Under the pieces are notes generated by a model, which saw only the letters and a program-made list of their open reading frames with translations, had not been told where the DNA came from and made no database searches. Made by a program: the position numbers and the translations under genes. A stretch of 64,000 bases of DNA, taken from Pseudomonas farris (lineage in GTDB: Bacteria > Pseudomonadota > Gammaproteobacteria > Pseudomonadales > Pseudomonadaceae). The stretch is from contig NZ_JAHSTV010000003.1 of the NCBI RefSeq assembly GCF_019145235.1, positions 124,001 to 188,000 on the forward strand. Reading direction: 5' to 3'. Positions 1 to 9,046 of the stretch are shown here, one piece after another (positions within the stretch are counted from its first letter, which is position 1; the number at the start of each line of letters is the position of its first letter).

Positions 1-629
1 GTGTCCTTGGCCTTCCTGGCATATTCCAGCGCGGCCAGGCGGTCGATCAGGATGGCATCGATGCGGCCGACGCGCAGATCCTGGAACTTGGTCGGATCAT
101 CTTCGTAGGTGCGGATGTCAGCCTTAGGCACATTCTCTTTCACCCACTGCTCGTAGTTGGTGCCCAGACCTACGCCGACTTTCTTGCCGGCCAGATCGGC
201 GGCGGTCTTGATGGTGTCTTTGTTTTTGGTCAGGGTCAGCGCCTGAATCCCGGAAACGGTGTAAGGCGTGGAGAAGTCGTACTTCTTCTTGCGCTCTTCG
301 GTGATGGTCACCTGGTTGATCACCGCGTCCAGACGCTTGGATTCCAGGGCCGCGAGGATGCCTTCCCATTTGGTCGGCTGCAGTTTGACCTTCACGCCCA
401 GCTCTTTGGCCAAGGCTTCGGAGAACTCGACTTCGAAGCCGCTCAGTTTGCCGGCCTCGTCGACGAAGCTGAACGGTGGATAAGTGCCTTCCAGACCGAC
501 GTTGATCACGCCAGCGTCCTTGATTTTTTGCAGCTGCTCACCAGCCACTGCCTGCCCGAGCAGACCGGCGCTCAGCGCCAGGCCCAGCGAACCCACCAGC
601 AGATTTCGACGTAATGCGGAAAAATTCAT
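1..629 (-). CDS. tcyJ: Cystine ABC transporter substrate-binding protein, partial (C-terminus off the left edge)
   Basis: This is a periplasmic binding protein of the polar amino acid (family 3) type, closest to the cystine-binding protein TcyJ/FliY. The ATG at 629 opens a cleavable signal peptide of about 30 residues with an AVA-type end. The mature part starts with the usual solute-binding pattern GVINVGLEGTYPPFSFVDE and continues with KWEGILAALESKRLDAVINQ. About 209 codons are visible; the family is near 265 residues, so about 55 are missing. The gene lies downstream of dcyD on the same strand, as in the fliY-dcyD region of enterobacteria. Together they suggest uptake of cystine or D-cysteine followed by desulfuration. 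The exact ligand is inferred from context. Confidence 0.85.
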   Translation of the reverse strand, partial: MNFSALRRNLLVGSLGLALSAGLLGQAVAGEQLQKIKDAGVINVGLEGTYPPFSFVDEAGKLSGFEVEFSEALAKELGVKVKLQPTKWEGILAALESKRLDAVINQVTITEERKKKYDFSTPYTVSGIQALTLTKNKDTIKTAADLAGKKVGVGLGTNYEQWVKENVPKADIRTYEDDPTKFQDLRVGRIDAILIDRLAALEYARKAKD

Positions 630-836
630 GACAAGCCCCTGTGTTTTCTTATGGAAGACGCTTAAGGAAAGTTGGCAAATTCGGGATTTGAACGACTGCG
701 ATATCCTGCCCTAAAGCAGCTTATGCGTCTTGCTGCAAATTCGCCTGCGGCGCGACTATATGATGTTGTATTTAGATAGGAAAATACTAAATATTCAGTT
801 TATTATTCTTTTTTGAGATATGACAAGCGTCTTCAT

Positions 837-937
837 GATCGTTCCCACGCTCTGCGTGGGAACACCTCTAGGGACGCTCAGCGTCTAGTGACGCGAGCAT
901 CACGGGCTGCATTCCCACGCAGAGCGTGGGAACGATC
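837..937. repeat. Intergenic palindromic repeat pair, GTTCCCACGC family
   Basis: Two inverted copies of GATCGTTCCCACGCTCTGCG face each other around an inner segment with its own short palindromes. The right copy ends two bases from the dcyD stop codon. A related element lies at 19171-19281. This family differs from the TGTGGGAGCG elements elsewhere in the window. Confidence 0.8.
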
Positions 938-939
938 AG

Positions 940-1932
940 TTATAGAAAGTCTTTGTAGGCAAACAACGCCGGCGCCCCGCCGGTGTGCAGAAAGATGATC
1001 GGGCCGTCATTGAAGCGTTGGCGCCCGATGCCGTCGAGCAAACCGGCCATGGCCTTGCCGGTGTACACCGGATCCAGCAACAACCCTTCCTGACTCGCCA
1101 GCAGCTTCAGCGCCGACAATGTCCCTGCATTCGGCTCGCCATAACGCGGACCGAAATATTCGTCCCACAGTTCGACTTTGAAACTCGCCGGCAGGCTCAC
1201 GCCGAGCAGTTCGGCCGTGCGCTCGGCGAGGCCCTGGACTTTCGGACGTTGAGCTTCATCGCTACGGGAAACGGTGACGCCGATCACCGGCAAATCCGGC
1301 AGTGCTTCGCTCAATGCCAGCGCCAGGCCGCTGTGGGTGCCGGCACTGCCGGACGCCAGGACCACGGCGGCGAAATTCAGCCCGGTGTCCTTGATCTGTT
1401 CAGCCAGTTCCAGGCCTGCACGGACATAACCCAAAGCGCCCAATGCATTCGAGCCACCAATTGGCACCAGATACGGCTTTTTACCGTTGCTGCGCAGACG
1501 CCCGGCCAGCGCTTCCAATTGCTCGTCGGCGTTGTCGAGGTTTTCCACCAACTCGACCTTGGCATCGAACAGGTCCAGCAACAGCCGATTGCCGTTGCCG
1601 ACATAGTTGCTGTCATCGGTGCCGAGCGGATTTTCAAGCAGGGCCACGCAGCCCAGGCCAAGCTTGGCCGCAATGGCGGCGGTCTGGCGCACGTGGTTGG
1701 ACTGGATCGCGCCAGCAGTGATCAACGTATCAGCACCTTGGGCCAAGGCATCGGCGGCCAGGTATTCGAGTTTGCGCAGCTTGTTGCCGCCCAGTGCCAA
1801 TGGCGTCAGGTCATCGCGTTTGACGTACACATCGCGGCCCAGCCAAGTCGACAGGCGTTCGAGTTTTTCCAGGGGAGTAGGATGACCGAGCAGGTCGAGG
1901 CGATTAAAGCGGGCAAGCTGTTGTTTGATCAT
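940..1932 (-). CDS. dcyD: D-cysteine desulfhydrase
   Basis: This PLP enzyme converts D-cysteine to pyruvate, sulfide and ammonia and belongs to the ACC deaminase/D-cysteine desulfhydrase fold. The 330-residue product has the family length. The PLP lysine lies in GGNKLRK (about Lys51), followed by the [14 protein letters not shown] segment and a C-terminal [13 protein letters not shown] phosphate-binding signature. The ATG at 1932 was chosen because homologues begin [11 protein letters not shown]; the frame stays open further upstream but has no family similarity. It precedes tcyJ on the same strand and is divergent from epsC, giving a compact cysteine and sulfide module. A palindromic repeat sits between it and tcyJ. 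Confidence 0.92.
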   Translation of the reverse strand: MIKQQLARFNRLDLLGHPTPLEKLERLSTWLGRDVYVKRDDLTPLALGGNKLRKLEYLAADALAQGADTLITAGAIQSNHVRQTAAIAAKLGLGCVALLENPLGTDDSNYVGNGNRLLLDLFDAKVELVENLDNADEQLEALAGRLRSNGKKPYLVPIGGSNALGALGYVRAGLELAEQIKDTGLNFAAVVLASGSAGTHSGLALALSEALPDLPVIGVTVSRSDEAQRPKVQGLAERTAELLGVSLPASFKVELWDEYFGPRYGEPNAGTLSALKLLASQEGLLLDPVYTGKAMAGLLDGIGRQRFNDGPIIFLHTGGAPALFAYKDFL

Positions 1933-2122
1933 GGGTCCGTACTGGCGGAGGAAGATGTCAGGACTATAGGCACGGGTATTTAGTGGGGCAACTGCCAATC
2001 GCTTATAGCCAAAAGTATTGTGCACAGCACTATTGGTTCTTAATTCGGCTGCAAGCCGTTGCCGTAAAGTAATCGCGGTTAACGCGGCCAGACAGTCCGG
2101 CCGCCCGTGAGGAGTTTTTACC

Positions 2123-3049
2123 GTGAGCGAGCGTTCCAGCCATTGGCAATTGCAGACCATCGTCAGCCAACTGCGTACGGCGCGCGACCAGTGGCGCGCA
2201 CAAAACGGCCGTGCCAGCGGCGAGCAGGGCGGCCGCGAGTTGCCGTCCCGAGCGGCCATGGCGGACATTCTCGAAGCCTTGTGTGGTGCGCTGTTCCCAA
2301 TGCGATTGGGGCCGGTGGATTTGCGCGAGGAAAGTGAAGATTTCTACGTCGGCCACACACTCGACGTGGCACTGAACGCGTTGCTCGCTCAGGCCCGGCT
2401 CGAACTGCGTTACGCCGCGCGCCACAGTGCCCAGGCCGACACTGAAGTCGAGGCCAAAACCATTCAGATCATTCAGGATTTCGCCCTCGCTTTGCCGGGG
2501 CTGCGCATGTTGCTGGACACCGACGTGCTGGCGGCCTATCACGGCGACCCGGCGGCTCGCAGTGTCGATGAAGTGTTGCTCTGCTATCCGGGGATTCTGG
2601 CGGTGATTCACCATCGTCTGGCCCATCATTTGTATCGCGCCGGCTTGCCGCTGCTGGCGCGGATCAGCGCGGAAATCGCCCACTCGGCCACCGGCATCGA
2701 TATCCATCCGGGGGCGCAGATCGGGCGCAGTTTCTTCATCGATCACGGGACGGGTGTGGTGATTGGCGAGACGGCGATCATTGGCGAGCGGGTGCGGATT
2801 TATCAGGCGGTGACTTTGGGCGCCAAACGCTTCCCGTCGGACGAGGACGGCCAGTTGCAGAAGGGCCATCCGCGGCATCCGATCGTCGAGGACGATGTGG
2901 TGATCTATGCCGGCGCGACGATTCTGGGGCGTATCACCATTGGCAAGGGCTCGACCATCGGCGGCAACGTCTGGCTGACCCGCAGCGTGCCGGCAGGGTG
3001 CAATCTGACCCAAGCGAATCTGCAGCATGATGATGGGACGCAGAAGTAG
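2123..3049 (+). CDS. epsC: Serine O-acetyltransferase (EpsC type)
   Basis: This enzyme acetylates L-serine with acetyl-CoA to O-acetylserine, the precursor of cysteine. The 308-residue protein has a helical N-terminal half and a left-handed beta-helix in the C-terminal half, visible as hexapeptide repeats from about residue 195 ([20 protein letters not shown], then [20 protein letters not shown]). His and Asp in FIDHGTG match the catalytic region of the family. Translation begins at GTG 2123 with GGAG about ten bases upstream. It is divergent from dcyD across about 190 bases, so the two probably share a regulatory region. It has the long N-terminus of EpsC/SrpH-type enzymes rather than the shorter CysE form. 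Confidence 0.9.
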   Translation: MSERSSHWQLQTIVSQLRTARDQWRAQNGRASGEQGGRELPSRAAMADILEALCGALFPMRLGPVDLREESEDFYVGHTLDVALNALLAQARLELRYAARHSAQADTEVEAKTIQIIQDFALALPGLRMLLDTDVLAAYHGDPAARSVDEVLLCYPGILAVIHHRLAHHLYRAGLPLLARISAEIAHSATGIDIHPGAQIGRSFFIDHGTGVVIGETAIIGERVRIYQAVTLGAKRFPSDEDGQLQKGHPRHPIVEDDVVIYAGATILGRITIGKGSTIGGNVWLTRSVPAGCNLTQANLQHDDGTQK

Positions 3050-3080
3050 GGGGCAAAAATCTCTAGTGGTCTTTCTGACG

Positions 3081-3175
3081 CCATCGCGGGCAAGCCACGC
3101 TCCCACAGGGTTTGTGTCGAACGGTATTTCCGTGAACGACACGAAAACCTGTGGGAGCGGGCTTGCCCGCGATGG
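3081..3175. repeat. REP-type doublet
   Basis: Inverted copies of a CATCGCGGGCAAGCC / TGTGGGAGCGGGCTTGCC element are separated by about 45 bases and can fold into one long hairpin. It lies in the 387-base space between epsC and betT. The rest of that space holds an operator-like palindrome (3317-3344) and the betT leader. Confidence 0.85.
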
Positions 3176-3316
3176 TTTCAAGGCAGGCCCAGATAATGGC
3201 ATTTAGCTAATTTCCCGCCGAACGAATCCCGCAAATCCCACCTTATACCCTCCCTTGAGCTAGCACAGAAAAGCTACCGCCGAGCCCTGCGATTAGTCCT
3301 TAGCCCCCTATCCATG

Positions 3317-3344
3317 TTTAACTTGAACGCTCATTCAAGTTAAA
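3317..3344. promoter_or_regulatory. Perfect palindrome upstream of betT, candidate BetI operator
   Basis: An 11-base inverted repeat, TTTAACTTGAA / TTCAAGTTAAA, is perfect around the spacer CGCTCA. The TTGAAC-N-TTCAA core resembles the choline-responsive operators bound by BetI, a TetR-family repressor of choline uptake genes. It sits about 93 bases before the betT start codon. Assignment to BetI is inferred from the downstream gene; betI itself is not in the window. Confidence 0.6.
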
Positions 3345-3436
3345 CCGCCGGTTTGCTGCCCGCTCACAACAGGAGGCTTGCCTTTGCCGAGTCCGTTATT
3401 GATTGCCCTGTTTCACCCCCTTGAGGTGCACCTTTC

Positions 3437-5431
3437 ATGAGTGCATCGTCCACCCCCGCAAGCGGCCAGGTCCGCATGAATCCGCCGGTGTTTTATTTCG
3501 CGGCGACCTTTATTTTGCTGTTCGCCGTTGTCGTCATGGCGATTCCCGAACAGGCCGGTGCCTGGCTGTTGCAAGCGCAAAACTGGGCGGCCAATACGGT
3601 CGGCTGGTACTACATGCTCGCGATGACGCTGTATCTGGTCTTCGTGGTGGTCACCGCCTTGTCTGGCTACGGCAAGATCAAGCTCGGTGCCGACCACGAC
3701 GAGCCCGAATTCAGCTACCTGTCCTGGGCCGGCATGCTGTTCGCCGCCGGGATCAGCATCACGCTGTTTTTCTTTTGCGTGTCCGAACCGCTGACTCACC
3801 TGGCGCAACCGCCGCAAGGCGAGGCCGGCACGGCGGATGCGGCGCGTCAGGCGATGCAGATTCTGTTTCTGCACTGGGGCCTGCACGGCTGGGGCGTGTT
3901 CGCCTTTGTCGGCATGGCGCTGGCCTATTTCGCCTATCGACATAACCTGCCGCTGGCCCTGCGTTCGGCGCTGTACCCGCTGATCGGCAAGCGCATCAAC
4001 GGCCCCATCGGTTACGCGGTGGACGGCTTCGGCATCATCGCCACGGTGTTCGGCCTCGGCGCGGATATGGGCTTTGGCGTATTGCACCTCAACTCGGGCC
4101 TGGACTACCTGTTCGGCATCGCCCACACCCAGTGGATTCAGGTCGGCCTGATCACGCTGATGATGGGCGCTGCGATCATCGTCGCGGTGTCCGGCGTCGA
4201 TAAAGGCGTGCGAGTGATGTCCGACATCAACATGCTGCTGGCCTGTGCGCTGTTGCTGTTTGTGTTGTTCGCTGGCCCCACCCAGCACCTGCTCAATACG
4301 CTGATCCAGAACATCGGCGACTACCTCGGCGCCTTGCCGATGAAAAGTTTCGACCTCTACGCCTATGACAAACCCAGTGACTGGCTGGGCGGCTGGACGG
4401 TGTTCTACTGGGCCTGGTGGATTGCATGGTCGCCGTTCGTGGGCCTGTTCATCGCGCGGATTTCCCGTGGCCGGACCATCCGTGAATTCGTCTTCGGCGT
4501 GCTGCTGATCCCGCTCGGTTTCACCCTGGCGTGGATGTCGATCTTCGGCAACAGCGCCATCGACCAGGTCCTCAACCACGGCATGAGCGCGCTCGGCATG
4601 TCGGCCATCGACAACCCGTCGATGACCCTGTACCTGCTGCTGGAAACCTATCCGTGGAGCAAAACCGTGATTGCGGTCACGGTGTTCATCAGCTTCGTAT
4701 TCTTCGTGACCTCCGCCGACTCCGGCACCGTGGTCCTGTCGACGTTGTCCGCCAAGGGTGGTAACCCGGATGAAGACGGGCCGAAATGGCTGCGAGTGTT
4801 CTGGGGCGCGATGACGGCGTTGGTGACCAGCGCGCTGCTGTTCTCCGGCAGCATCGACGCATTGAAGTCAGCGGTGGTGCTCACCTCGTTACCGTTCTCG
4901 ATGATTTTGCTGCTGATGATGTGGGGGCTGCACAAGGCGTTTTATCTGGAATCGCAGAAGCAAATCGCACAACTGCATTCCCTCGCTCCGGTGTCCGGAT
5001 CACGGCGCGGTGGATGGCGTCAGCGCTTGAGTCAGGCGGTGCATTTCCCGTCTCGGGATGAGGTCTATCGCTTCCTCGATACCACGGTGCGCCCGGCGAT
5101 TGAGGACGTGACCGCAGTGTTCGTCGAGAAGGGTCTGCACGTGGTCGCTCAGCCTGATCCGGCCAATGACAACGTCAGCCTGGAGATCGGTCACGGCGAA
5201 CTGCATCCGTTCATCTATCAGGTGCAGATGCGCGGTTACTTCACGCCGTCCTTCGCCCGTGGCGGCATGGGTTCCAAGCAACTCAACAACCGCCGCTACC
5301 ACCGGGCCGAAGTGCATTTGAGAGAGGGTAGTCAGGATTACGATCTGGTGGGCTACACCAAGGAGCAGGTCATCAACGACATCCTCGACCAGTACGAACG
5401 GCACATGCAGTTCCTGCACTTGGTGCGTTGA
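3437..5431 (+). CDS. betT: BCCT-family choline transporter
   Basis: This inner-membrane secondary transporter of the betaine/choline/carnitine family imports choline, which Pseudomonas uses for glycine betaine osmoprotection and as a carbon and nitrogen source. The 664-residue protein has about twelve membrane segments followed by a cytoplasmic tail of about 150 residues (from around residue 510), as in BetT. The conserved tryptophan-rich segment WTVFYWAWWIAWSPFVGLF is present near residue 320. The ATG at 3437 is preceded by GAGGTG at a normal distance. A perfect palindrome at 3317-3344 suggests choline-responsive control. The long C-terminal tail favours a BetT-type rather than a short BetT3-type carrier. 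Confidence 0.93.
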   Translation: MSASSTPASGQVRMNPPVFYFAATFILLFAVVVMAIPEQAGAWLLQAQNWAANTVGWYYMLAMTLYLVFVVVTALSGYGKIKLGADHDEPEFSYLSWAGMLFAAGISITLFFFCVSEPLTHLAQPPQGEAGTADAARQAMQILFLHWGLHGWGVFAFVGMALAYFAYRHNLPLALRSALYPLIGKRINGPIGYAVDGFGIIATVFGLGADMGFGVLHLNSGLDYLFGIAHTQWIQVGLITLMMGAAIIVAVSGVDKGVRVMSDINMLLACALLLFVLFAGPTQHLLNTLIQNIGDYLGALPMKSFDLYAYDKPSDWLGGWTVFYWAWWIAWSPFVGLFIARISRGRTIREFVFGVLLIPLGFTLAWMSIFGNSAIDQVLNHGMSALGMSAIDNPSMTLYLLLETYPWSKTVIAVTVFISFVFFVTSADSGTVVLSTLSAKGGNPDEDGPKWLRVFWGAMTALVTSALLFSGSIDALKSAVVLTSLPFSMILLLMMWGLHKAFYLESQKQIAQLHSLAPVSGSRRGGWRQRLSQAVHFPSRDEVYRFLDTTVRPAIEDVTAVFVEKGLHVVAQPDPANDNVSLEIGHGELHPFIYQVQMRGYFTPSFARGGMGSKQLNNRRYHRAEVHLREGSQDYDLVGYTKEQVINDILDQYERHMQFLHLVR

Positions 5432-5457
5432 TCTACGCGGGTGGCGCTGACGTCTTG

Positions 5458-5718
5458 TCAGGCGTCAGTGCTCATCGCCATGAACAACACCAGCGCCGCC
5501 ACCGGCACGCCGAACACCGCGCTACCCACTACCAGTTCGGTGCTCAACGGCTGGCCGGCGTTGACCATGCCGACCGCGCCGTTGATCAAGGTCAACGCCA
5601 GCCACAGCACGACAAAGCTGAAGGCCAGGGTCTGGCGGGGGAAACCGATTTTCTCGCCGATGAACAGCATCAGCGCCAGCAGGACCAGGCCGAAGAAGAT
5701 GATGATTGCTGTGTGCAT
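5458..5718 (-). CDS. Small two- or three-segment membrane protein of unknown function
   Basis: An 86-residue product begins MHTAIIIFFGLVLLALMLFIG at ATG 5718, preceded by AAGGGTGGA. It has hydrophobic stretches at about residues 4-19, 29-50 and 62-80, separated by short polar loops (GEKIGFPRQ). It is convergent with betT, with only 26 bases between the stops. I do not recognise a named family. The compact membrane layout and normal codon use suggest a real gene, but no function can be assigned. Confidence 0.7.
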   Translation of the reverse strand: MHTAIIIFFGLVLLALMLFIGEKIGFPRQTLAFSFVVLWLALTLINGAVGMVNAGQPLSTELVVGSAVFGVPVAALVLFMAMSTDA

Positions 5719-5758
5719 GGTGAGTCCACCCTTCAGGTATGCATTGCTTTTGAGGCAG

Positions 5759-5844
5759 CCATCGCGAGCAGGCTCGCTCCCACATTCAACCGCGTTGCTG
5801 AATGAGAGCTCGGTCATCTGTGGGAGCGAGCCTGCTCGCGATGG
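5759..5844. repeat. REP-type doublet
   Basis: Inverted copies of ATCGCGAGCAGGCTCGCTCC / GGAGCGAGCCTGCTCGCGAT flank about 35 bases. This is the GAGCAGGCTC variant, shared with the element at 41742-41829. Confidence 0.85.
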
Positions 5845-5947
5845 GGTCACCTCGGTGTCCTTGCTACTTATTGAGCATAGGCACCGCTGCGCTTAAACCA
5901 ACCCACCATTCACCCAAGCCGAATCCGGCCCACCGCGTAGCCGGGCA

Positions 5948-6040
5948 AGTTCCGTGTTGTATCCCCATAACAAACACATGTCGCCACGGGTTCGGGTGTT
6001 TGTGGACTGGTTGGGGGAGGGGTTTGCAAAGGCCCGATAA
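5948..6040 (+). pseudogene. Remnant of the C-terminus of a LysR-family regulator
   Basis: One frame reads SSVLYPHNKHMSPRVRVFVD and continues WLGEGFAKAR to a TAA at 6038. This matches the very C-terminal signature of many LysR-type effector domains (LYPHNRHLSPRVRVFVDWL). Immediately upstream the frame gives T-N-P-P-F-T-Q-A-E without a recognisable domain, and no DNA-binding domain is present in the window. It is therefore a decayed fragment of about 30 codons. It lies in the 450-base space between the small membrane protein and hicA; the rest of that space holds a REP doublet and AT-rich DNA that may carry the hicAB promoter. Confidence 0.65.
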
Positions 6041-6168
6041 CCGATGGTCCGCGGGCAATCTGGCTTGCTTGAGTTCGGCTAATATTTATCACAATGTGTG
6101 TCGTGTGTATTAAAGATGTGATCATCACGTAATGTGCTCAGCAGATGCTGCCCACAAGGACGAAGGTG

Positions 6169-6351
6169 ATGCGAAGTCGGGAAATGATCAGGATGATCGA
6201 GGAGGATGGCTGATATCTGGTGGCCGTGAAAGGTAGCCACCATCAGTACAAGCATTCGTGCAAGTCAGGCAGGGTGACGATAAAGCACCCTGATTCGGAT
6301 CTCCCAAAAGGGACGATCAACAGCATATTGAAACAGGCGGGTCTGAAATGA
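6169..6351 (+). pseudogene. hicA: HicA mRNA interferase toxin gene interrupted by an in-frame TGA
   Basis: Reading through one stop, the frame gives MRSREMIRMIEEDG-stop-YLVAVKGSHHQYKH and ends LPKGTINSILKQAGLK at TGA 6349. This matches HicA, a toxin of about 60 residues with a double-stranded-RNA-binding-like fold and a catalytic histidine in GSHHQY. In HicA proteins the interrupted position is Trp (DGWYLV); here TGG is TGA (6211-6213), a one-base change. AAGGACGAAGG precedes the ATG. Only 14 residues would be made, so the toxin should be inactive unless the stop is read through. hicB follows directly and looks intact. Confidence 0.88.
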
Positions 6352-6410
6352 GACCCGACATCGGAAACGAGAGCCTCGAAGGGGCCACATCACAGGAAGG
6401 ACTCATCGAA

Positions 6411-6812
6411 ATGAAATTCCCGGTCGTTCTGCACAAGGATGCCGACTCAGAATACGGAGTGATTATCCCGGACGTGCCGGGTTGTTTCTCTGCGGGCGCT
6501 ACTGTGGCGCAGGCATTTGAAAACGTGAAAGAAGCGTTGGCTTTGCACTATGAAGGCTTGGTCGCCGATGGTGATCCACTGCCGCAGGTGCGTGAGATTG
6601 ACGCTCATCTTGATAACTCTGATTACGCTGGCGGTGTATGGGGTGTGGTCGACTTCGATATCACGCCTTACTTCGGCAAGTCGGTGCGCTTCAATGCCAC
6701 GCTCCCAGAGCAATTGCTTGAGCGTATCGACCAGACGGTCAGACGAGATCAGCGATACAGCTCAAGATCTGGTTTTTTGGCGGCTGCCGCGTTGCGTGAG
6801 TTGACGGCGTAA
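6411..6812 (+). CDS. hicB: HicB antitoxin
   Basis: HicB neutralises HicA and represses the operon. The N-terminal part (about residues 1-75) is the partially degraded RNase H-like fold, with DSEYGVIIPDVPGCFSAGAT and EALALHYEGL. The C-terminal part (about 90-133) carries a ribbon-helix-helix-like segment, RFNATLPEQLLERIDQTVRR. The ATG at 6411 is preceded by AGGAAGGA and gives the usual MKFPVVLHKD start. An ATG at 6348, overlapping the hicA stop, would add 21 residues unlike the family. With hicA carrying a nonsense codon, hicB appears to be an orphan antitoxin or repressor. Confidence 0.9.
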   Translation: MKFPVVLHKDADSEYGVIIPDVPGCFSAGATVAQAFENVKEALALHYEGLVADGDPLPQVREIDAHLDNSDYAGGVWGVVDFDITPYFGKSVRFNATLPEQLLERIDQTVRRDQRYSSRSGFLAAAALRELTA

Positions 6813-6977
6813 ACGTTGGGAGTGGATATCGGCTCTATGCGCTGGGTCAGATTTAATAATCTGTGAAACGTTTCAGCATTTTCTCGAGTCCGAGGTTTAT
6901 CGGCGTTTGTCCAAGCGTATGCTGGGCAACTTGCAGAGCAGTCGATACCACATTCAAGTCAGACAAGAGAGGATTCG

Positions 6978-8015
6978 ATGACATACACCGCTTCCGAAAG
7001 CCGCTACGATTCCATCCCTTACCGCCGTGTAGGCCGCAGTGGGTTGGTGCTGCCGGCACTGTCCCTGGGCTTGTGGCACAACTTCGGCGACAGCACGCCA
7101 ATCGACACCCAGCGCTCGTTGCTGCGCACGGCGTTTGACCTGGGCATCAACCACTTCGACCTGGCCAACAACTACGGCCCGCCGTACGGCAGCGCCGAGA
7201 TCAACTTCGGTCGTTTGCTGCGTGAAGACTTCAAGCAGTACCGCGACGAGTTGATCATCTCCAGCAAGGCCGGTTGGGATATGTGGGCCGGCCCTTACGG
7301 TCAGGGCGGTGGTTCGCGCAAATACGTGCTGGCCAGCCTCGACCAGAGCCTGCAGCGCCTGGGCCTCGACTACGTAGACATTTTCTATTCCCATCGCTTC
7401 GACCCGGACACGCCGCTTGAAGAAACCGCCAGCGCACTGGCCACCGCGGTGCAGCGGGGCAAGGCGCTGTACATCGGCATCTCGTCCTATTCCGGGGTGA
7501 AAACCCGTGAAATCGCCGGGTTGCTGAAAGAGTGGAAAGTGCCGTTGCTGATTCATCAACCGGCCTACAACCTGCTGAATCGCTGGGTGGAAAAGGACCT
7601 GCTGGACACCACCGATGAACTCGGTACCGGCGTGATCGCCTTCACGCCATTGGCTCAGGGGCTGTTGACCGACAAGTACCTCAATGGCGTGCCAGCGGAT
7701 GCGCGGGTCAATCGTCCGGGCGGTGGTTCGTTGCAGGCGTCGCACCTGTCCGAAGCCAACATCGCCCATGTGCGGGCGCTTAATGAAATCGCCAAACGCC
7801 GCGGTCAGAGCCTGGCGCAGTTGGCGCTGGCCTGGACCCTGCGCGACCCACGGGTGACCTCGGCGCTGATTGGCGCGAGCCGGCCTGAGCAGATTATCGA
7901 GAACGTCGGGGCGTTGAAGAACCTGAGTTTTAGCGTGGAAGAGTTGGCGGAGATTGACCGGTTTGCCCAGGAGGGTGGTGTCAATTTGTGGGAAAAGCCT
8001 TCGACGGCTGAATAA
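6978..8015 (+). CDS. mgrA: Aldo/keto reductase, L-glyceraldehyde 3-phosphate reductase (YghZ/MgrA type)
   Basis: This NADPH-dependent aldo/keto reductase of the AKR14 group reduces L-glyceraldehyde 3-phosphate and methylglyoxal in enterobacterial homologues. The 345-residue TIM-barrel shows the family landmarks: DLANNYGPPYGSAE (catalytic Asp and Tyr region), IISSKAGWDMW (catalytic Lys), IFYSHRFDP (catalytic His) and the cofactor segment TSALIGASRPEQI. The ATG at 6978 follows GAGAGGATTCG. The gene stands alone, with the hicAB locus upstream and a REP doublet downstream. The physiological substrate is inferred from homology only. Confidence 0.88.
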   Translation: MTYTASESRYDSIPYRRVGRSGLVLPALSLGLWHNFGDSTPIDTQRSLLRTAFDLGINHFDLANNYGPPYGSAEINFGRLLREDFKQYRDELIISSKAGWDMWAGPYGQGGGSRKYVLASLDQSLQRLGLDYVDIFYSHRFDPDTPLEETASALATAVQRGKALYIGISSYSGVKTREIAGLLKEWKVPLLIHQPAYNLLNRWVEKDLLDTTDELGTGVIAFTPLAQGLLTDKYLNGVPADARVNRPGGGSLQASHLSEANIAHVRALNEIAKRRGQSLAQLALAWTLRDPRVTSALIGASRPEQIIENVGALKNLSFSVEELAEIDRFAQEGGVNLWEKPSTAE

Positions 8016-8053
8016 GTGTTCGGCGCTGGATATTCTGGCGCCTGTCACATAGC

Positions 8054-8137
8054 GTTCGCGAGCAAGCCCGCTCCCACATTAGACCGAGTCCTTAAATAAG
8101 AATGCGATCACCTGTGGGAGCGGGCTTGCTCGCGAAG
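8054..8137. repeat. REP-type doublet
   Basis: Inverted copies of TTCGCGAGCAAGCCCGCTCC / GGAGCGGGCTTGCTCGCGAA flank about 35 bases between mgrA and the end of tauD. Confidence 0.88.
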
Positions 8138-8169
8138 AGGCCCTCATAGCCACTGAAGAAGCTGGGTGC

Positions 8170-9012
8170 TCACCGAAAGAAAGGCACATCCCCCAACACC
8201 GTCGCCCGCTGCATCACCCGCCGCGCCGGGCGGTAATCATCCACCGCGTGATGCTGGGTCACGCGATTGTCCCAGAACGCAATGTCGTCTTTCTGCCAGC
8301 GCCAACGGATGGTGAACTCCGGTCGTGTGGTGTAGGCGAACAAGAATTTCAGAATCACCTCGCTTTCCGTTTCCGACAGCTCATTGATCTTCGACGTGAA
8401 CCCCTCATTGACGAACAGCGACCGGCGCCCGCTCACCGGGTGCGTGCGAATCACTGGGTGCGACAGCGGCGGGTTCTTGCGCCGGGCTTCTTCCCACTGG
8501 GCCAAGGCTTCCGGTGTATTGCCATAGCGCTCCAGCGGGAACGATCGGGTGAAATCGTGAGTGGCGGTCAACCCTTCGAGCAGAGTTTTCATCGGTGCGG
8601 ACAGTGCTTCATACGCCGCAATACCACTGGCCCACAGCGTGTCACCGCCAAATTCCGGCAGCAGTTTGGCGCTGAGCACTGCGCCCATGGCCGGGGTCGG
8701 CAGGAAGGTCACGTCGGTGTGCCAGATCGCGTTGTCCCGCACGTCGGTGACGGCAGTGTCGAGGATCAGCACTTCCGGCTGTTCCGGCACGTTCGGGTAG
8801 ATCGGATGAATATGCAGGTCGCCGAAATAGGCGGCGAATCGCGCTTGCTGTTGCGGCTCGATCGGCTGGTCGCGGAAGAACAGCACTTGATGCTTGAGCA
8901 GCGCTTGTTCGATGGCGTCGCGTTGTTCCAGGTTCAGCGCCTGGCTGATGTCGATGCCGCTGATTTGCGCGCCTAGGGCGGAGCTTAAAGGGACGATTGT
9001 CAGGTTACTCAT
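8170..9012 (-). CDS. tauD: Taurine dioxygenase
   Basis: TauD is an Fe(II)/2-oxoglutarate dioxygenase that converts taurine to aminoacetaldehyde and sulfite. The 280-residue protein has the iron ligands in WHTDVTF (His and Asp) and a distal His in [10 protein letters not shown], with the 2-oxoglutarate-binding Arg in RRVMQRATV. The ATG at 9012 gives the standard [17 protein letters not shown] start. It is the last gene of tauABCD but is separated from tauC by a REP doublet of about 90 bases, unlike the tight spacing of the other three genes. It may have its own promoter, or the repeat may act at the RNA level. Confidence 0.93.
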   Translation of the reverse strand: MSNLTIVPLSSALGAQISGIDISQALNLEQRDAIEQALLKHQVLFFRDQPIEPQQQARFAAYFGDLHIHPIYPNVPEQPEVLILDTAVTDVRDNAIWHTDVTFLPTPAMGAVLSAKLLPEFGGDTLWASGIAAYEALSAPMKTLLEGLTATHDFTRSFPLERYGNTPEALAQWEEARRKNPPLSHPVIRTHPVSGRRSLFVNEGFTSKINELSETESEVILKFLFAYTTRPEFTIRWRWQKDDIAFWDNRVTQHHAVDDYRPARRVMQRATVLGDVPFFR

Positions 9013-9046
9013 GGTGGTTCTCTTCAATCTGGGGCGTCGAGCTGTT

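Noticed and set aside
6211-6213. TGA in hicA read as selenocysteine or a programmed stop
   Set aside because: HicA has Trp here, no selenocysteine element is visible, and a TGG to TGA mutation explains it more simply.
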